Assembly: GCA_902495305.1 (NCBI GenBank)
Contig: CABUWG010000047.1
Span: 1-13,951 of the forward strand
Origin: an uncultured Pseudomonadota bacterium
Lineage (GTDB): Bacteria; Pseudomonadota; Alphaproteobacteria; RF32; CAG-239
Reading direction: 5' to 3'
Length of the DNA stretch: 13,951 bases
Part shown: piece by piece, positions 1 through 5,237 of the stretch
Layout: the number at the start of each line of letters is the position of its first letter
How positions within the stretch are numbered: the first letter of the stretch is position 1
Position numbers and translations under genes: made by a program
The notes under the pieces: generated by a model
Told to the model about the DNA's origin: nothing
Databases searched by the model: none
What the model saw: only the letters and a program-made list of their open reading frames with translations

Positions 1-63
1 CAGCGTCCGGTGTATCGCTTTCAGCGGATTTGTCGCTCTGGATTGATATTTTATATTCTTCAT
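1..63 (-). CDS. 5' end of an unidentified protein (partial)
   Basis: An open frame starts with ATG at 63-61 on the minus strand and runs without a stop to the window edge, giving 21 residues beginning MKNIKYQSRATNPLKAIHRT. A GGAG ribosome binding site lies at 78-75, 11 bases before the ATG. The fragment is polar and basic with no signal peptide, and I cannot name the family. Its position directly behind the structured RNA and terminator at 249-90 suggests it may be the gene controlled by that leader. The call rests only on the start codon, the ribosome binding site and the open frame, so it is tentative. Confidence 0.45.
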   Translation of the reverse strand, partial: MKNIKYQSRATNPLKAIHRTL

Positions 64-72
64 TATTTTTTT

Positions 73-126
73 AGCTCCACTATTTTGTTAAAACAAAATC
101 CGCCTAAAAAATAGGCGGATGGAGCT
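73..126 (-). promoter_or_regulatory. Possible RBS-sequestering long-range pairing
   Basis: AGCTCCA (126-120 on the minus strand) sits directly before the terminator and can pair perfectly with TGGAGCT (79-73), which contains the GGAG ribosome binding site of the gene starting at 63. Between them lie the terminator stem (120-98) and an ATTTTGTT/AACAAAAT inverted repeat (82-89/92-99) that shares bases with it. The three nested repeats would form a three-way junction or compete with one another, an architecture typical of regulatory leaders. The pairing is seen directly; the regulatory role is inference. Confidence 0.4.
90..120 (-). terminator. Intrinsic terminator of the structured RNA
   Basis: A 9-bp perfect stem (120-112 with 106-98) has a 5-base A/T loop. 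On the minus strand it is followed by TTTTGTTTT (98-90). It lies between the structured RNA and the ATG at 63, so it either ends an sRNA or acts as an attenuator for the downstream gene. Confidence 0.7.
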
Positions 127-249
127 CAAAACTGCATGATTAACAGCCACGGCTATTCGTTACGCAAGCGCACTTATTTGACCGTACTCCACCCAAAAGT
201 GGAAAATCATGAGATGTTTTGAGACACCACAGTCCGTCTCCGGACTGCG
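90..249 (-). ncRNA. Candidate structured small RNA or cis-regulatory leader
   Basis: Seen in sequence on the minus strand: a promoter at 283-256 puts the start near 249. At once there follows a 7-bp hairpin (247-241 with 236-230) closed by a GAGA loop, a GNRA tetraloop only in this orientation. A long closing stem comes next: 223-216 pairs with 132-125 and, after a small internal bulge, 211-205 pairs with 141-135. Inside it are smaller hairpins, including TCCAC/GTGGA around 202-186 and an ACGG/CCGT pairing around 183-148. The RNA ends in a strong terminator (120-98). Total length is about 160 nt. I do not recognise the family: it is not tmRNA, SRP RNA, RNase P RNA or a riboswitch whose consensus I know. 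It could be a free-standing sRNA or the leader of the gene starting at 63. A 16-codon frame inside it (210-160) has no ribosome binding site. Confidence 0.6.
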
Positions 250-255
250 AGGTTT

Positions 256-283
256 ATATTAAACGAATCCACTGTTAATGCAA
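256..283 (-). promoter_or_regulatory. Promoter of the structured RNA
   Basis: On the minus strand, -35 TTGCAT (283-278) is separated by 16 bases from -10 TAATAT (261-256). The base before the -35 is C, giving the CTTG typical of alphaproteobacterial sigma-70 sites. The predicted start, about seven bases past the -10, falls two bases before the first hairpin of the RNA, so promoter and RNA fold support each other. Confidence 0.55.
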
Positions 284-310
284 GCGGATTTTTATGCTGT
301 TAAGAAGAGG

Positions 311-1279
311 CTAAAAAATCTTTTTAATTTCTGCCGCAATAACATCTGCCGGATTATAACGGTCAAAATCGCCGTCATAATCATATTCATCTTCCAGCGG
401 AAAAGCATAGCCGTTATTAAAAAGTGACGAGATGAAGCGTTTGTGTTTCGGGGTCAGCCAGTTCTTACCCTGAAAGACCAAGACTTTTTTGCCGGTGCCG
501 CAGGCCTCGCAGCACATGCTGACGGAATCGCCGGTTACAATGATGTCATCGGCGCAGGCCAAATAACCGCCGTAAGGATTATCTCCTTTGTCCACGCCCC
601 AGAGATAGGTATAAGCCGGAAAATCTTTCAGTTCCCGCATGATTTTTTCTTGTGCGGCAAGGCCGGTGCGGCGTGATGTGGTAATCAGGATTGACCCGCC
701 GTATTTTTGTTTGTAGCTTTTTATTTTTTCCGCCAGCGCCAAAGCGTTTTCCATGCTGAAGGGCGAAGATTTTATGGCGCCGCCGACAATAACTGCGGTT
801 CGGGGCTGCGGCAAAGCGGCAAATGCCTGCTGCCACTTTTCTTTTTCCTCCGCCAGAAAATCGGGGGTGATTTTATGAGCGCAGCCAATGACTTTTTGCA
901 CGTTTTTGCCCATTTTTTTGCCCTGATCGTGTTCCGGAATAAACACGCGGTCAAATTCTGCCAAACCGGCGTTTCCGGGGTGCATTAACTGGATGATTTT
1001 GGTTTTGCCGGACGATTTTCTTTTTATCCAGCGGGCAACCGGCGCCGTACGGCGGCTGGCGGAGATGACCAGATCAGGATAAGGCTGTTGCAGGTTTTGG
1101 CGGGATTCCGCTTTGATTCCGACAAGCGTTGCCCCTTTTAAAAAGTTTGGCAGTTTGGCCCAGCCGTTATAAACAAGTTGTTTTTCTTCCGCCGGCCAGC
1201 CCAGAATTTTGGCAACCCCGCGCGCCTGACTGTTGCTGCCGGCACGGTCATCAATCAATACCCAAACTTTTTTTTCCAT
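311..1279 (-). CDS. ELM1-family protein (mitochondrial fission ELM1/DUF1022 type)
   Basis: 322 residues from ATG at 1279. The N-terminus VWVLIDDRAGSNSQARGVA and the C-terminal segment around VTGDSVSMCCEACGTGKKV match the bacterial ELM1 family (DUF1022), where VWVLsDgRaG and vTeDSvSMvsEA motifs are characteristic. The fold resembles glycosyltransferase-B type proteins. The name comes from a plant mitochondrial fission factor; the bacterial role is not established. An in-frame upstream ATG at 1318 would add MQVISFLPEVNKI, but it has no ribosome binding site and lies at or before the predicted transcription start. AGAGG (1295-1291) lies 11 bases before 1279, so I chose that start. It is divergent from the exported-protein gene at 1357. 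No terminator is obvious after it, so transcripts may run into the structured RNA region. Confidence 0.85.
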   Translation of the reverse strand: MEKKVWVLIDDRAGSNSQARGVAKILGWPAEEKQLVYNGWAKLPNFLKGATLVGIKAESRQNLQQPYPDLVISASRRTAPVARWIKRKSSGKTKIIQLMHPGNAGLAEFDRVFIPEHDQGKKMGKNVQKVIGCAHKITPDFLAEEKEKWQQAFAALPQPRTAVIVGGAIKSSPFSMENALALAEKIKSYKQKYGGSILITTSRRTGLAAQEKIMRELKDFPAYTYLWGVDKGDNPYGGYLACADDIIVTGDSVSMCCEACGTGKKVLVFQGKNWLTPKHKRFISSLFNNGYAFPLEDEYDYDGDFDRYNPADVIAAEIKKIF

Positions 1280-1316
1280 TATTTTATTTACCTCTGGCAA
1301 AAATGAAATTACCTGC

Positions 1317-1345
1317 ATATTATATTATAAAATGCAACAAGACAA
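1317..1345 (-). promoter_or_regulatory. Promoter of the ELM1-family gene
   Basis: On the minus strand, -35 TTGTCT (1345-1340), a 17-base spacer, then -10 TAATAT (1322-1317). An overlapping TATAAT (1324-1319, spacer 15) is an alternative -10. The predicted start near 1310 lies downstream of the ATG at 1318, which supports the shorter protein starting at 1279. Confidence 0.45.
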
Positions 1346-1356
1346 GGGGAAGAAAA

Positions 1357-1707
1357 ATGAAAGTGTATTTTAGCGCAGCTTTGGTGTTTTTGATGTTAGC
1401 GGCTTTTTGTCCGGCACAGGCACAGAAGGCCAATTCCGAATTTATCCGGACTTCTTCCATGACGGCTTTCAGCTCGCAAAAAGACGCCATGTATCTGGCA
1501 ACGCTCAAAGCGGTGGTTAACTATAAAATTGACGACGAAGAAACGCTGGCCGACATGCAGAGCCTGCGGCAGAACGAGCGTTTTGTGCAACAATTGCAAG
1601 GTATGCTGAACAAGCTTTCCAACACGCGCAGCAAAAACAGCAAGAACAAACAAGTGCTGCGGGTTTTGGAAAGAGCCGGAAAAGACATTTATGACATTTT
1701 GAAATAA
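1357..1707 (+). CDS. Small exported protein of unknown function
   Basis: 116 residues from ATG at 1357 with a strong AAGGGGA ribosome binding site (1344-1350). The first 23 residues form a clear Sec signal peptide: a basic start, a hydrophobic core (FSAALVFLMLAAF) and a PAQAQA-like cleavage region around residues 20-24. The mature part (about 93 residues) is helical and polar, with a Lys/Asn/Ser-rich stretch near residue 95, no cysteines and no transmembrane segment. I do not recognise a family; it is probably periplasmic. It is divergent from the ELM1-family gene and about 110 bases upstream of the next small gene. The only hairpin behind it is weak (1777-1790), so partial co-transcription with the following genes is possible. 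Confidence 0.75.
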   Translation: MKVYFSAALVFLMLAAFCPAQAQKANSEFIRTSSMTAFSSQKDAMYLATLKAVVNYKIDDEETLADMQSLRQNERFVQQLQGMLNKLSNTRSKNSKNKQVLRVLERAGKDIYDILK

Positions 1708-1740
1708 TGTCGCAAAATCAGATTCTTCGCACAAAAATTC

Positions 1741-1790
1741 TTGACTTTAAACTTTGTTTAAGAGAAAGTTGCTATCCTGACTGTTGTCAG
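1741..1790 (+). promoter_or_regulatory. Intergenic region with a -35-like box and two small palindromes
   Basis: CTTGACT at 1740-1746 looks like an alphaproteobacterial -35, but no good -10 lies 16-18 bases downstream. A palindrome TTAAACTTTGTTTAA (1747-1761) follows immediately. Then comes CTGAC-TGTT-GTCAG (1777-1790) followed by TTTTATTAATTTTT, which could be a weak terminator for the exported-protein gene or an operator. I cannot decide which. Confidence 0.3.
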
Positions 1791-1817
1791 TTTTATTAAT
1801 TTTTGCGGAGAGAATCT

Positions 1818-1970
1818 GTGAGCAGCCTGAAGACTTTGGAAAAACAAATTGCCGCTTTGAAAAACAAGGTGATTGCCCTGAAAGGGGAATCGGTCTTTGC
1901 AGCGGAAGGCAAAAATGATTTATTGATGCAGGCCATTAGCCTGCAAAAAGGGATTAAACATGAAAATTAA
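1818..1970 (+). CDS. 50-residue GTG-start coiled-coil-like small protein
   Basis: Starts with GTG at 1818, seven bases after a GGAGAG ribosome binding site (1807-1812), and ends with TAA at 1968-1970. The N-terminal half (SSLKTLEKQIAALKNKVIAL) has leucine/isoleucine heptad spacing suggesting a short amphipathic helix or coiled coil; the rest is polar. There is no signal peptide. Its last 11 bases overlap the start of the lipoprotein gene at 1960, so the two are probably translationally coupled, and this gene may itself supply ribosomes to the lipoprotein gene. I know no family for it. Support comes from the ribosome binding site, the overlap and the plausible composition. Confidence 0.55.
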   Translation: MSSLKTLEKQIAALKNKVIALKGESVFAAEGKNDLLMQAISLQKGIKHEN

Positions 1971-2274
1971 TTTTCTGAAAATGGCATGTGCATTTTGTTG
2001 TCTGGGGCTGGCGGCCTGCCAGACGGGCAGCGAATCCGTGCAGCCGCTGTCCGAAGCCGAAGTTTTGAGCTTTGCCCGATTTGACAGCAAGGTCAAAATC
2101 ATGGATCAGAGCGAAAATTCCATTACCTATGAATATTCGGACGTGCGGATTGATCAGGTTTCGGTTCTGGCTACCCAGTATTGTCAGGAAATGTCAGGGC
2201 AAAAGGCCTTTTTGGACAAGGTTATCCTTTACAAAAACAATGCCCGCCGCGCAAAATTTAATTGCTATAAATAA
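1960..2274 (+). CDS. Small lipoprotein of unknown function
   Basis: 104 residues from ATG at 1960. A signal peptide with lipobox LAAC (residues 17-20) predicts lipid attachment at Cys20, and Gln21/Thr22 after it would not cause inner-membrane retention, so an outer-membrane location is likely. The mature part of about 85 residues contains ITYEYSDVRIDQ and a single further Cys pair (YCQEM, FNCYK), which could form a disulfide. It overlaps the 3' end of the upstream small gene by 11 bases and ends just before the promoter of the DnaJ-like gene. No family recognised. Confidence 0.75.
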   Translation: MKINFLKMACAFCCLGLAACQTGSESVQPLSEAEVLSFARFDSKVKIMDQSENSITYEYSDVRIDQVSVLATQYCQEMSGQKAFLDKVILYKNNARRAKFNCYK

Positions 2275-2276
2275 AC

Positions 2277-2305
2277 TTGCAATAAACCGGCCTGCTTCCT
2301 ATATT
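2277..2305 (+). promoter_or_regulatory. Promoter of the DnaJ-family gene
   Basis: -35 TTGCAA (2277-2282), a 17-base spacer and -10 TATATT (2300-2305), each preceded by C (CTTGCAA, CTATATT), fit the alphaproteobacterial sigma-70 consensus well. The predicted start is near 2312, about 29 bases before the ATG at 2341. No sigma-32-like element was apparent. Confidence 0.6.
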
Positions 2306-2340
2306 ATGGTATAAAAGAGAAAAAAGGCAGGTTGAGATTA

Positions 2341-3270
2341 ATGAAAGACTTATATCAGGTTTTAGGCGTTGCAAAAACAGCTTCGGATTCCGAGATAAAA
2401 TCGGCTTTTCGGAAGCTGGCGCGCAAATATCACCCCGATTTGAACAAAGACAACAAAGAAGCGGCCGAAAAATTCAAAGAAGTTAATGCCGCTTATGAAG
2501 TGCTCGGCGACAAAGACAAAAGAAAAAAATACGACAATAACGAGATTGACGCGGAAGGCAAGCCGACCGGCTTCGGTGCCGGCGGTTACGGGGCATATTC
2601 CGGCGCCGGCGCTTCGGGGAATCCGTTTGGCGGCGGTTTTGCCGGCGGAACCGGAAATTTTGATTTTTCTTCTATTTTCGGAGAAGATATTTTTTCGCAA
2701 TTCGGCGGCGGGGGTGCCGGCGGCTTTCAGGGATTTTCTCAGGCTTCGCGCCGTCCGCGCAAAGGCGAAGACATTTCTTACACCATGCGGATTGACTTTT
2801 TATCAGCCGCGCTCGGCGCAGAAAAATCTGTTTCACTGCAAGGCAAAAACATTAATGTCAAGATTCCGGCCGGAACAACCGACGGGCAGACTTTGCGGCT
2901 GAAAGGCCTTGGCATGGCCAGCCCGAACGGCGGGGCAAACGGCGACGTGCTGATTACGCTGAACGTCAGCAAGCATCCGTATTTTGAAGCAGACGGGCTG
3001 AATGTGCTGATTGAGGTTCCTATCAGCATTAAAGAGGCTGTTTTAGGCGGCAAGATTACCGTTCCGACGATTTCCGGCAAGGTTGCCGTGACCATTCCGC
3101 CTTATTCTTCCAGCGGGGAAAAACTGCGCTTGAAAGGAAAAGGCATTAAAGGGCGTTCCGGTCAGGGCGACGAGATTGTGACGCTGCGGATCGTGGCACC
3201 CAAAACGCCGAATCCGGAGCTGGAAAAAGCTTTGGCCGACATGCCGGAAAGCATTGTCAGAAACTTTTGA
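2341..3270 (+). CDS. Class B J-domain co-chaperone (CbpA/DnaJ-like)
   Basis: 309 residues. Residues 1-70 are a J domain with the HPD motif at 31-33 that stimulates the DnaK ATPase. Residues about 75-135 are a Gly/Phe-rich linker. Residues about 145-309 hold the two beta-rich C-terminal substrate-binding domains and a dimerisation end. The four CxxCxGxG zinc-finger repeats of true DnaJ are absent, which places it in class B (CbpA/DjlA-like), and the length matches CbpA. ATG at 2341 (MKDLYQVLG) fits the family start; a TTG nine bases upstream at 2332 is the less likely alternative. CAGG (2328-2331) lies nine bases before the ATG. It has its own promoter and terminator and so looks monocistronic. 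It presumably works with DnaK in the cytoplasm. Confidence 0.93.
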   Translation: MKDLYQVLGVAKTASDSEIKSAFRKLARKYHPDLNKDNKEAAEKFKEVNAAYEVLGDKDKRKKYDNNEIDAEGKPTGFGAGGYGAYSGAGASGNPFGGGFAGGTGNFDFSSIFGEDIFSQFGGGGAGGFQGFSQASRRPRKGEDISYTMRIDFLSAALGAEKSVSLQGKNINVKIPAGTTDGQTLRLKGLGMASPNGGANGDVLITLNVSKHPYFEADGLNVLIEVPISIKEAVLGGKITVPTISGKVAVTIPPYSSSGEKLRLKGKGIKGRSGQGDEIVTLRIVAPKTPNPELEKALADMPESIVRNF

Positions 3271-3272
3271 AA

Positions 3273-3295
3273 AAAGGGAGGTTTACCCTCCCTTT
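3273..3295. terminator. Bidirectional intrinsic terminator
   Basis: Perfect 9-bp stem AAAGGGAGG/CCTCCCTTT with a 5-base loop (3282-3286). It starts three bases after the DnaJ-like gene's stop codon. The plus strand continues CTTATTTT and the minus strand runs into a T tract, so it can serve both the DnaJ-like gene and the convergent phosphoribosyltransferase gene ending at 3316. Confidence 0.85.
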
Positions 3296-3315
3296 CTTAT
3301 TTTCGACTCACAAAT

Positions 3316-3753
3316 TTATTCTTCCACGTCCCACGGAAAAACAATCCATTTTTCCGGCAGTTCTCTGGCAAAAATATCAACTTCTTCTTTGCCTTTTTCT
3401 TTGGCATAAACCGTGACATATTTGCCCTGCGGGAACTGGCGCCGCATCACCCTGAACGTTTGTCCGCTGTCTGCCAGATCATCAATAATCAGCGTTTTTT
3501 CATCAACTCTGCCAACGTGCTCCGGACAGTCAACTTCATCAAGCTTGAGGTGAGAAGAGCCAACGTAAGTGGCAATGTTAATGACGGAAGAGTGACGAAT
3601 ATTCAGTTCATAAGCGATAATGCCGGCCGGAATCAGCCCGCCGCGGCTGATGGCAACCAGCTTGTCATACTTTCCGCTTTGTTTGATTTTGGCGCACAAA
3701 TCTTTTACGTCCCGATGGAACTCTTCCCAATTGAGATAAATTTTATCAGTCAT
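3316..3753 (-). CDS. gpt: Xanthine/guanine phosphoribosyltransferase
   Basis: 145 residues, close to the 152 of E. coli Gpt. The enzyme joins guanine, xanthine or hypoxanthine to PRPP to give the nucleotide in purine salvage. Visible motifs are SRGG (residues 36-39), the PRPP-binding loop LIIDDLADSGQT (about 87-98) and the C-terminal PWD around residue 141, all as in Gpt (VSRGG, VIDDLVDTG, QPWD). ATG at 3753 follows an AAGAGAAA ribosome binding site. The gene begins 11 bases after the stop of the thioredoxin-like gene, so the two form an operon read from 4371. It is probably cytoplasmic or membrane-associated. Substrate preference between xanthine and guanine cannot be read from the sequence. 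Confidence 0.9.
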   Translation of the reverse strand: MTDKIYLNWEEFHRDVKDLCAKIKQSGKYDKLVAISRGGLIPAGIIAYELNIRHSSVINIATYVGSSHLKLDEVDCPEHVGRVDEKTLIIDDLADSGQTFRVMRRQFPQGKYVTVYAKEKGKEEVDIFARELPEKWIVFPWDVEE

Positions 3754-3764
3754 ATATTTTCTCT

Positions 3765-4298
3765 TTAGTTGTTTTCGGCTTTAAGTTTGTAAATATATTC
3801 AATCACGCGCGGATCGTTCCATTCGGCAGAACCGCGAATCCGGCCGATTTCCTGCCCTTTTTTGTTGAACAACACGGTATGGGGCGAGGTGAAAACGCCA
3901 AATGCCGCGGCCAGTTTGCCGTCTTTATCGGTATAAAAAGGCAGATCCGGCGCATCATATTCTTTGAGAAAGCGGCGCTGCTCGGCAGTGTTTTTCCACT
4001 CCCGCGACGGCGAAAGCATCAGCAGCGTTATGCCGTTGTCTTTGGTTTGTTTGTAAAATTCGTTCAGGCCTTCAAGCTCATTGACGCAAGGGCTGCAATC
4101 CCGCGACCAGTTCATCAGCAGCACAAAGTTTCCCTTAAAGTCATCCATAACGACGGCACGACCGTCAGACGCGTAAAAAGGAACCTGCGGCGCCTCGCGC
4201 GGGTGGTCATATATATTGACGTTTCCGTCTTTTTTTGCAAAAGCCGAAAAAGCAAAACACAGACTGAAAATAAATGTAAGAGCCGTTCTTTTTATCAT
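3765..4298 (-). CDS. TlpA/ResA-like periplasmic thioredoxin-fold protein
   Basis: 177 residues. A signal peptide of about 21 residues ends at AFA before KKDGN and predicts a periplasmic, possibly signal-anchored protein. A redoxin domain follows, with a CSPC active site (Cys68-Cys71) inside a WSRDCSPC context and the conserved cis-Pro in TSP (residue 139). This is the AhpC/TSA-TlpA type used to reduce disulfides in cytochrome c maturation or other secreted proteins. The usual WCxxC Trp is displaced (W64 is four residues before the first Cys). It is first in an operon with gpt; the pairing has no obvious functional logic. The ribosome binding site is weak. The direction of its activity (reductant or oxidant) is not shown by the sequence. 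Confidence 0.85.
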   Translation of the reverse strand: MIKRTALTFIFSLCFAFSAFAKKDGNVNIYDHPREAPQVPFYASDGRAVVMDDFKGNFVLLMNWSRDCSPCVNELEGLNEFYKQTKDNGITLLMLSPSREWKNTAEQRRFLKEYDAPDLPFYTDKDGKLAAAFGVFTSPHTVLFNKKGQEIGRIRGSAEWNDPRVIEYIYKLKAENN

Positions 4299-4322
4299 CG
4301 CTTAATAACTTAATTTTTACTT

Positions 4323-4352
4323 TTAACCTTTACTGTATTTGTAGTATATAAT
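4323..4352 (+). promoter_or_regulatory. Promoter of the mini-lipoprotein / TerY-P operon
   Basis: A perfect -10 TATAAT (4347-4352) is preceded, with an 18-base spacer, by a weak -35 TTAACC (4323-4328). The predicted start is near 4359, 33 bases before the ATG at 4392. I found no convincing second promoter before the vWA gene at 4551, so this is the likely promoter of the whole block to 7438. Confidence 0.45.
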
Positions 4353-4371
4353 TATTCTCAATTTAAGTAAA
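4343..4371 (-). promoter_or_regulatory. Promoter of the tlpA-like/gpt operon
   Basis: On the minus strand, -35 TTTACT (4371-4366), a 17-base spacer, -10 TATACT (4348-4343). The predicted start is near 4336, about 38 bases before the ATG at 4298. Its -10 overlaps the plus-strand -10 at 4347-4352. Confidence 0.55.
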
Positions 4372-4391
4372 CAAGCAAAAGGTTTATAGTC

Positions 4392-4523
4392 ATGAAAAAT
4401 ATATGCCGGCTCACAATTCTGGTTGCTCTGGCGGCAACATTTATGCTTAGTGCCTGTGGAAAGATGGCGGCGCCCTCCCCGATTGAGGGAAGCGGGTATC
4501 CGCACACTTATCCGAAAAGATAG
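4392..4523 (+). CDS. LptM-like mini-lipoprotein
   Basis: 43 residues. It has a signal peptide with lipobox LSAC (lipidated Cys22), then only 21 residues: CGKMAAPSPIEGSGYPHTYP plus KR. This CG-(small)-Pro pattern and the YPhtYP end resemble the alphaproteobacterial LptM/YifL-type lipoproteins (CGrkGdPePP...YPrtYP). LptM helps mature the LPS transporter LptD in E. coli. In relatives the gene usually sits beside argH/lysA or dapF; here it precedes the vWA gene by 27 bases on the same strand. An AAAGG ribosome binding site lies about nine bases upstream (4378-4382). The lipoprotein call is firm; the LptM assignment is tentative because the hallmark Gly-Pro-Leu is not present. Confidence 0.6.
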   Translation: MKNICRLTILVALAATFMLSACGKMAAPSPIEGSGYPHTYPKR

Positions 4524-4550
4524 ACCGAGTTTTAATCAGGAGCTTTTGAA

Positions 4551-5237
4551 ATGATTGCCGAAGACGATTTTACCGAAGATATGATTCCTTATGTGGAATT
4601 TGCCGACAATGCCAATGAGCGGACGCCCTGCGTTTTGGTGCTGGACTGTTCCGGCTCGATGCGCGGCGAACCGATTAAGCAGCTCAATGCCGGACTGAAA
4701 GCTCTGGAACGCGAGCTGAAGGACGACATTGACGCCAGTTCGCGCGTGCAGCTGCTGATTATCAAAGCCTTTGGCAAAGACGAGGCCATTATTTCTTCCG
4801 ACTGGACGGACGCCATGAACTTTGAAGCCCCGACAATGGAGGCCGGCGGGCTTACGCCGCTCGGAAAAGCCATGGATCTGGCGCTGAAAAAAATTGAGGA
4901 GCAGAAATGTCTGTATGACAGCTGCGGCATTACGTCCAAACGGCCGTGGATTTTCTTAATCAGCGACGGCGAACCGACAGATTATGACTGGGAGCAGGCG
5001 GCCGAGCGCTGCCGTTATGCCCAGCAGAACAAAAAAGTGGTGATTCACGCCGTGGGAACGCAGGAAGCCAATCTTGAAAAACTGGCAAAATTTTCAATCA
5101 ATTCGCCCAAACGCCTGACCGGACTGAAGTTTACCGAATTCTTCCTCTGGCTCAGCCGCAGCGTTTCCTGCATCTCAAAGGCGGCGCCCAATATTCCCGA
5201 TCAGCTTGAGGACACCGGCGACTGGGATGAAGAATAG
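4551..5237 (+). CDS. TerY-like vWA domain protein
   Basis: 228 residues, essentially one von Willebrand A domain. The metal-ion-dependent adhesion site is intact: DCSGS (Asp32, Ser34, Ser36), Thr102 in GGLTPLG and Asp139 in SDGEPTD. The GGLTPLG and SDGEPTD signatures and the size match TerY-like vWA proteins. It has no signal peptide or membrane segment, so it is cytoplasmic, and its acidic tail ends DTGDWDEE. AGGAG (4538-4542) lies eight bases before the ATG. Its last 11 bases overlap the PP2C gene start, and the kinase follows: this order is the TerY-phosphorylation triad described for Ter stress-response loci. The vWA protein is thought to be a metal-dependent scaffold whose assembly is controlled by the phosphatase and kinase. 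No TerC/TerD genes are visible here. Confidence 0.88.
   Translation: MIAEDDFTEDMIPYVEFADNANERTPCVLVLDCSGSMRGEPIKQLNAGLKALERELKDDIDASSRVQLLIIKAFGKDEAIISSDWTDAMNFEAPTMEAGGLTPLGKAMDLALKKIEEQKCLYDSCGITSKRPWIFLISDGEPTDYDWEQAAERCRYAQQNKKVVIHAVGTQEANLEKLAKFSINSPKRLTGLKFTEFFLWLSRSVSCISKAAPNIPDQLEDTGDWDEE

Noticed and set aside
140..290. tmRNA-like hints on the minus strand (GGATTCG, and a short frame ending ...ALA-stop)
   Set aside because: No T-loop GGTTCGAATCC, no resume-codon/tag start such as GCAAACGA, no tRNA-like acceptor pairing, and the GGATTCG lies inside the promoter spacer, before the predicted transcript.
443..988. Plus-strand open frames across the ELM1-family gene
   Set aside because: They are antisense to a clearly conserved protein, overlap each other in different frames and have no ribosome binding sites.
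1277..1318. Longer N-terminus for the ELM1-family protein (ATG at 1318)
   Set aside because: No ribosome binding site, lies at or upstream of the predicted transcription start, and the family begins near MEKKVWVL.
4484..4512. Internal promoter before the vWA gene (TTGAGG-17-CTTATC)
   Set aside because: The -10 matches consensus poorly and the sequence lies within the mini-lipoprotein coding region.
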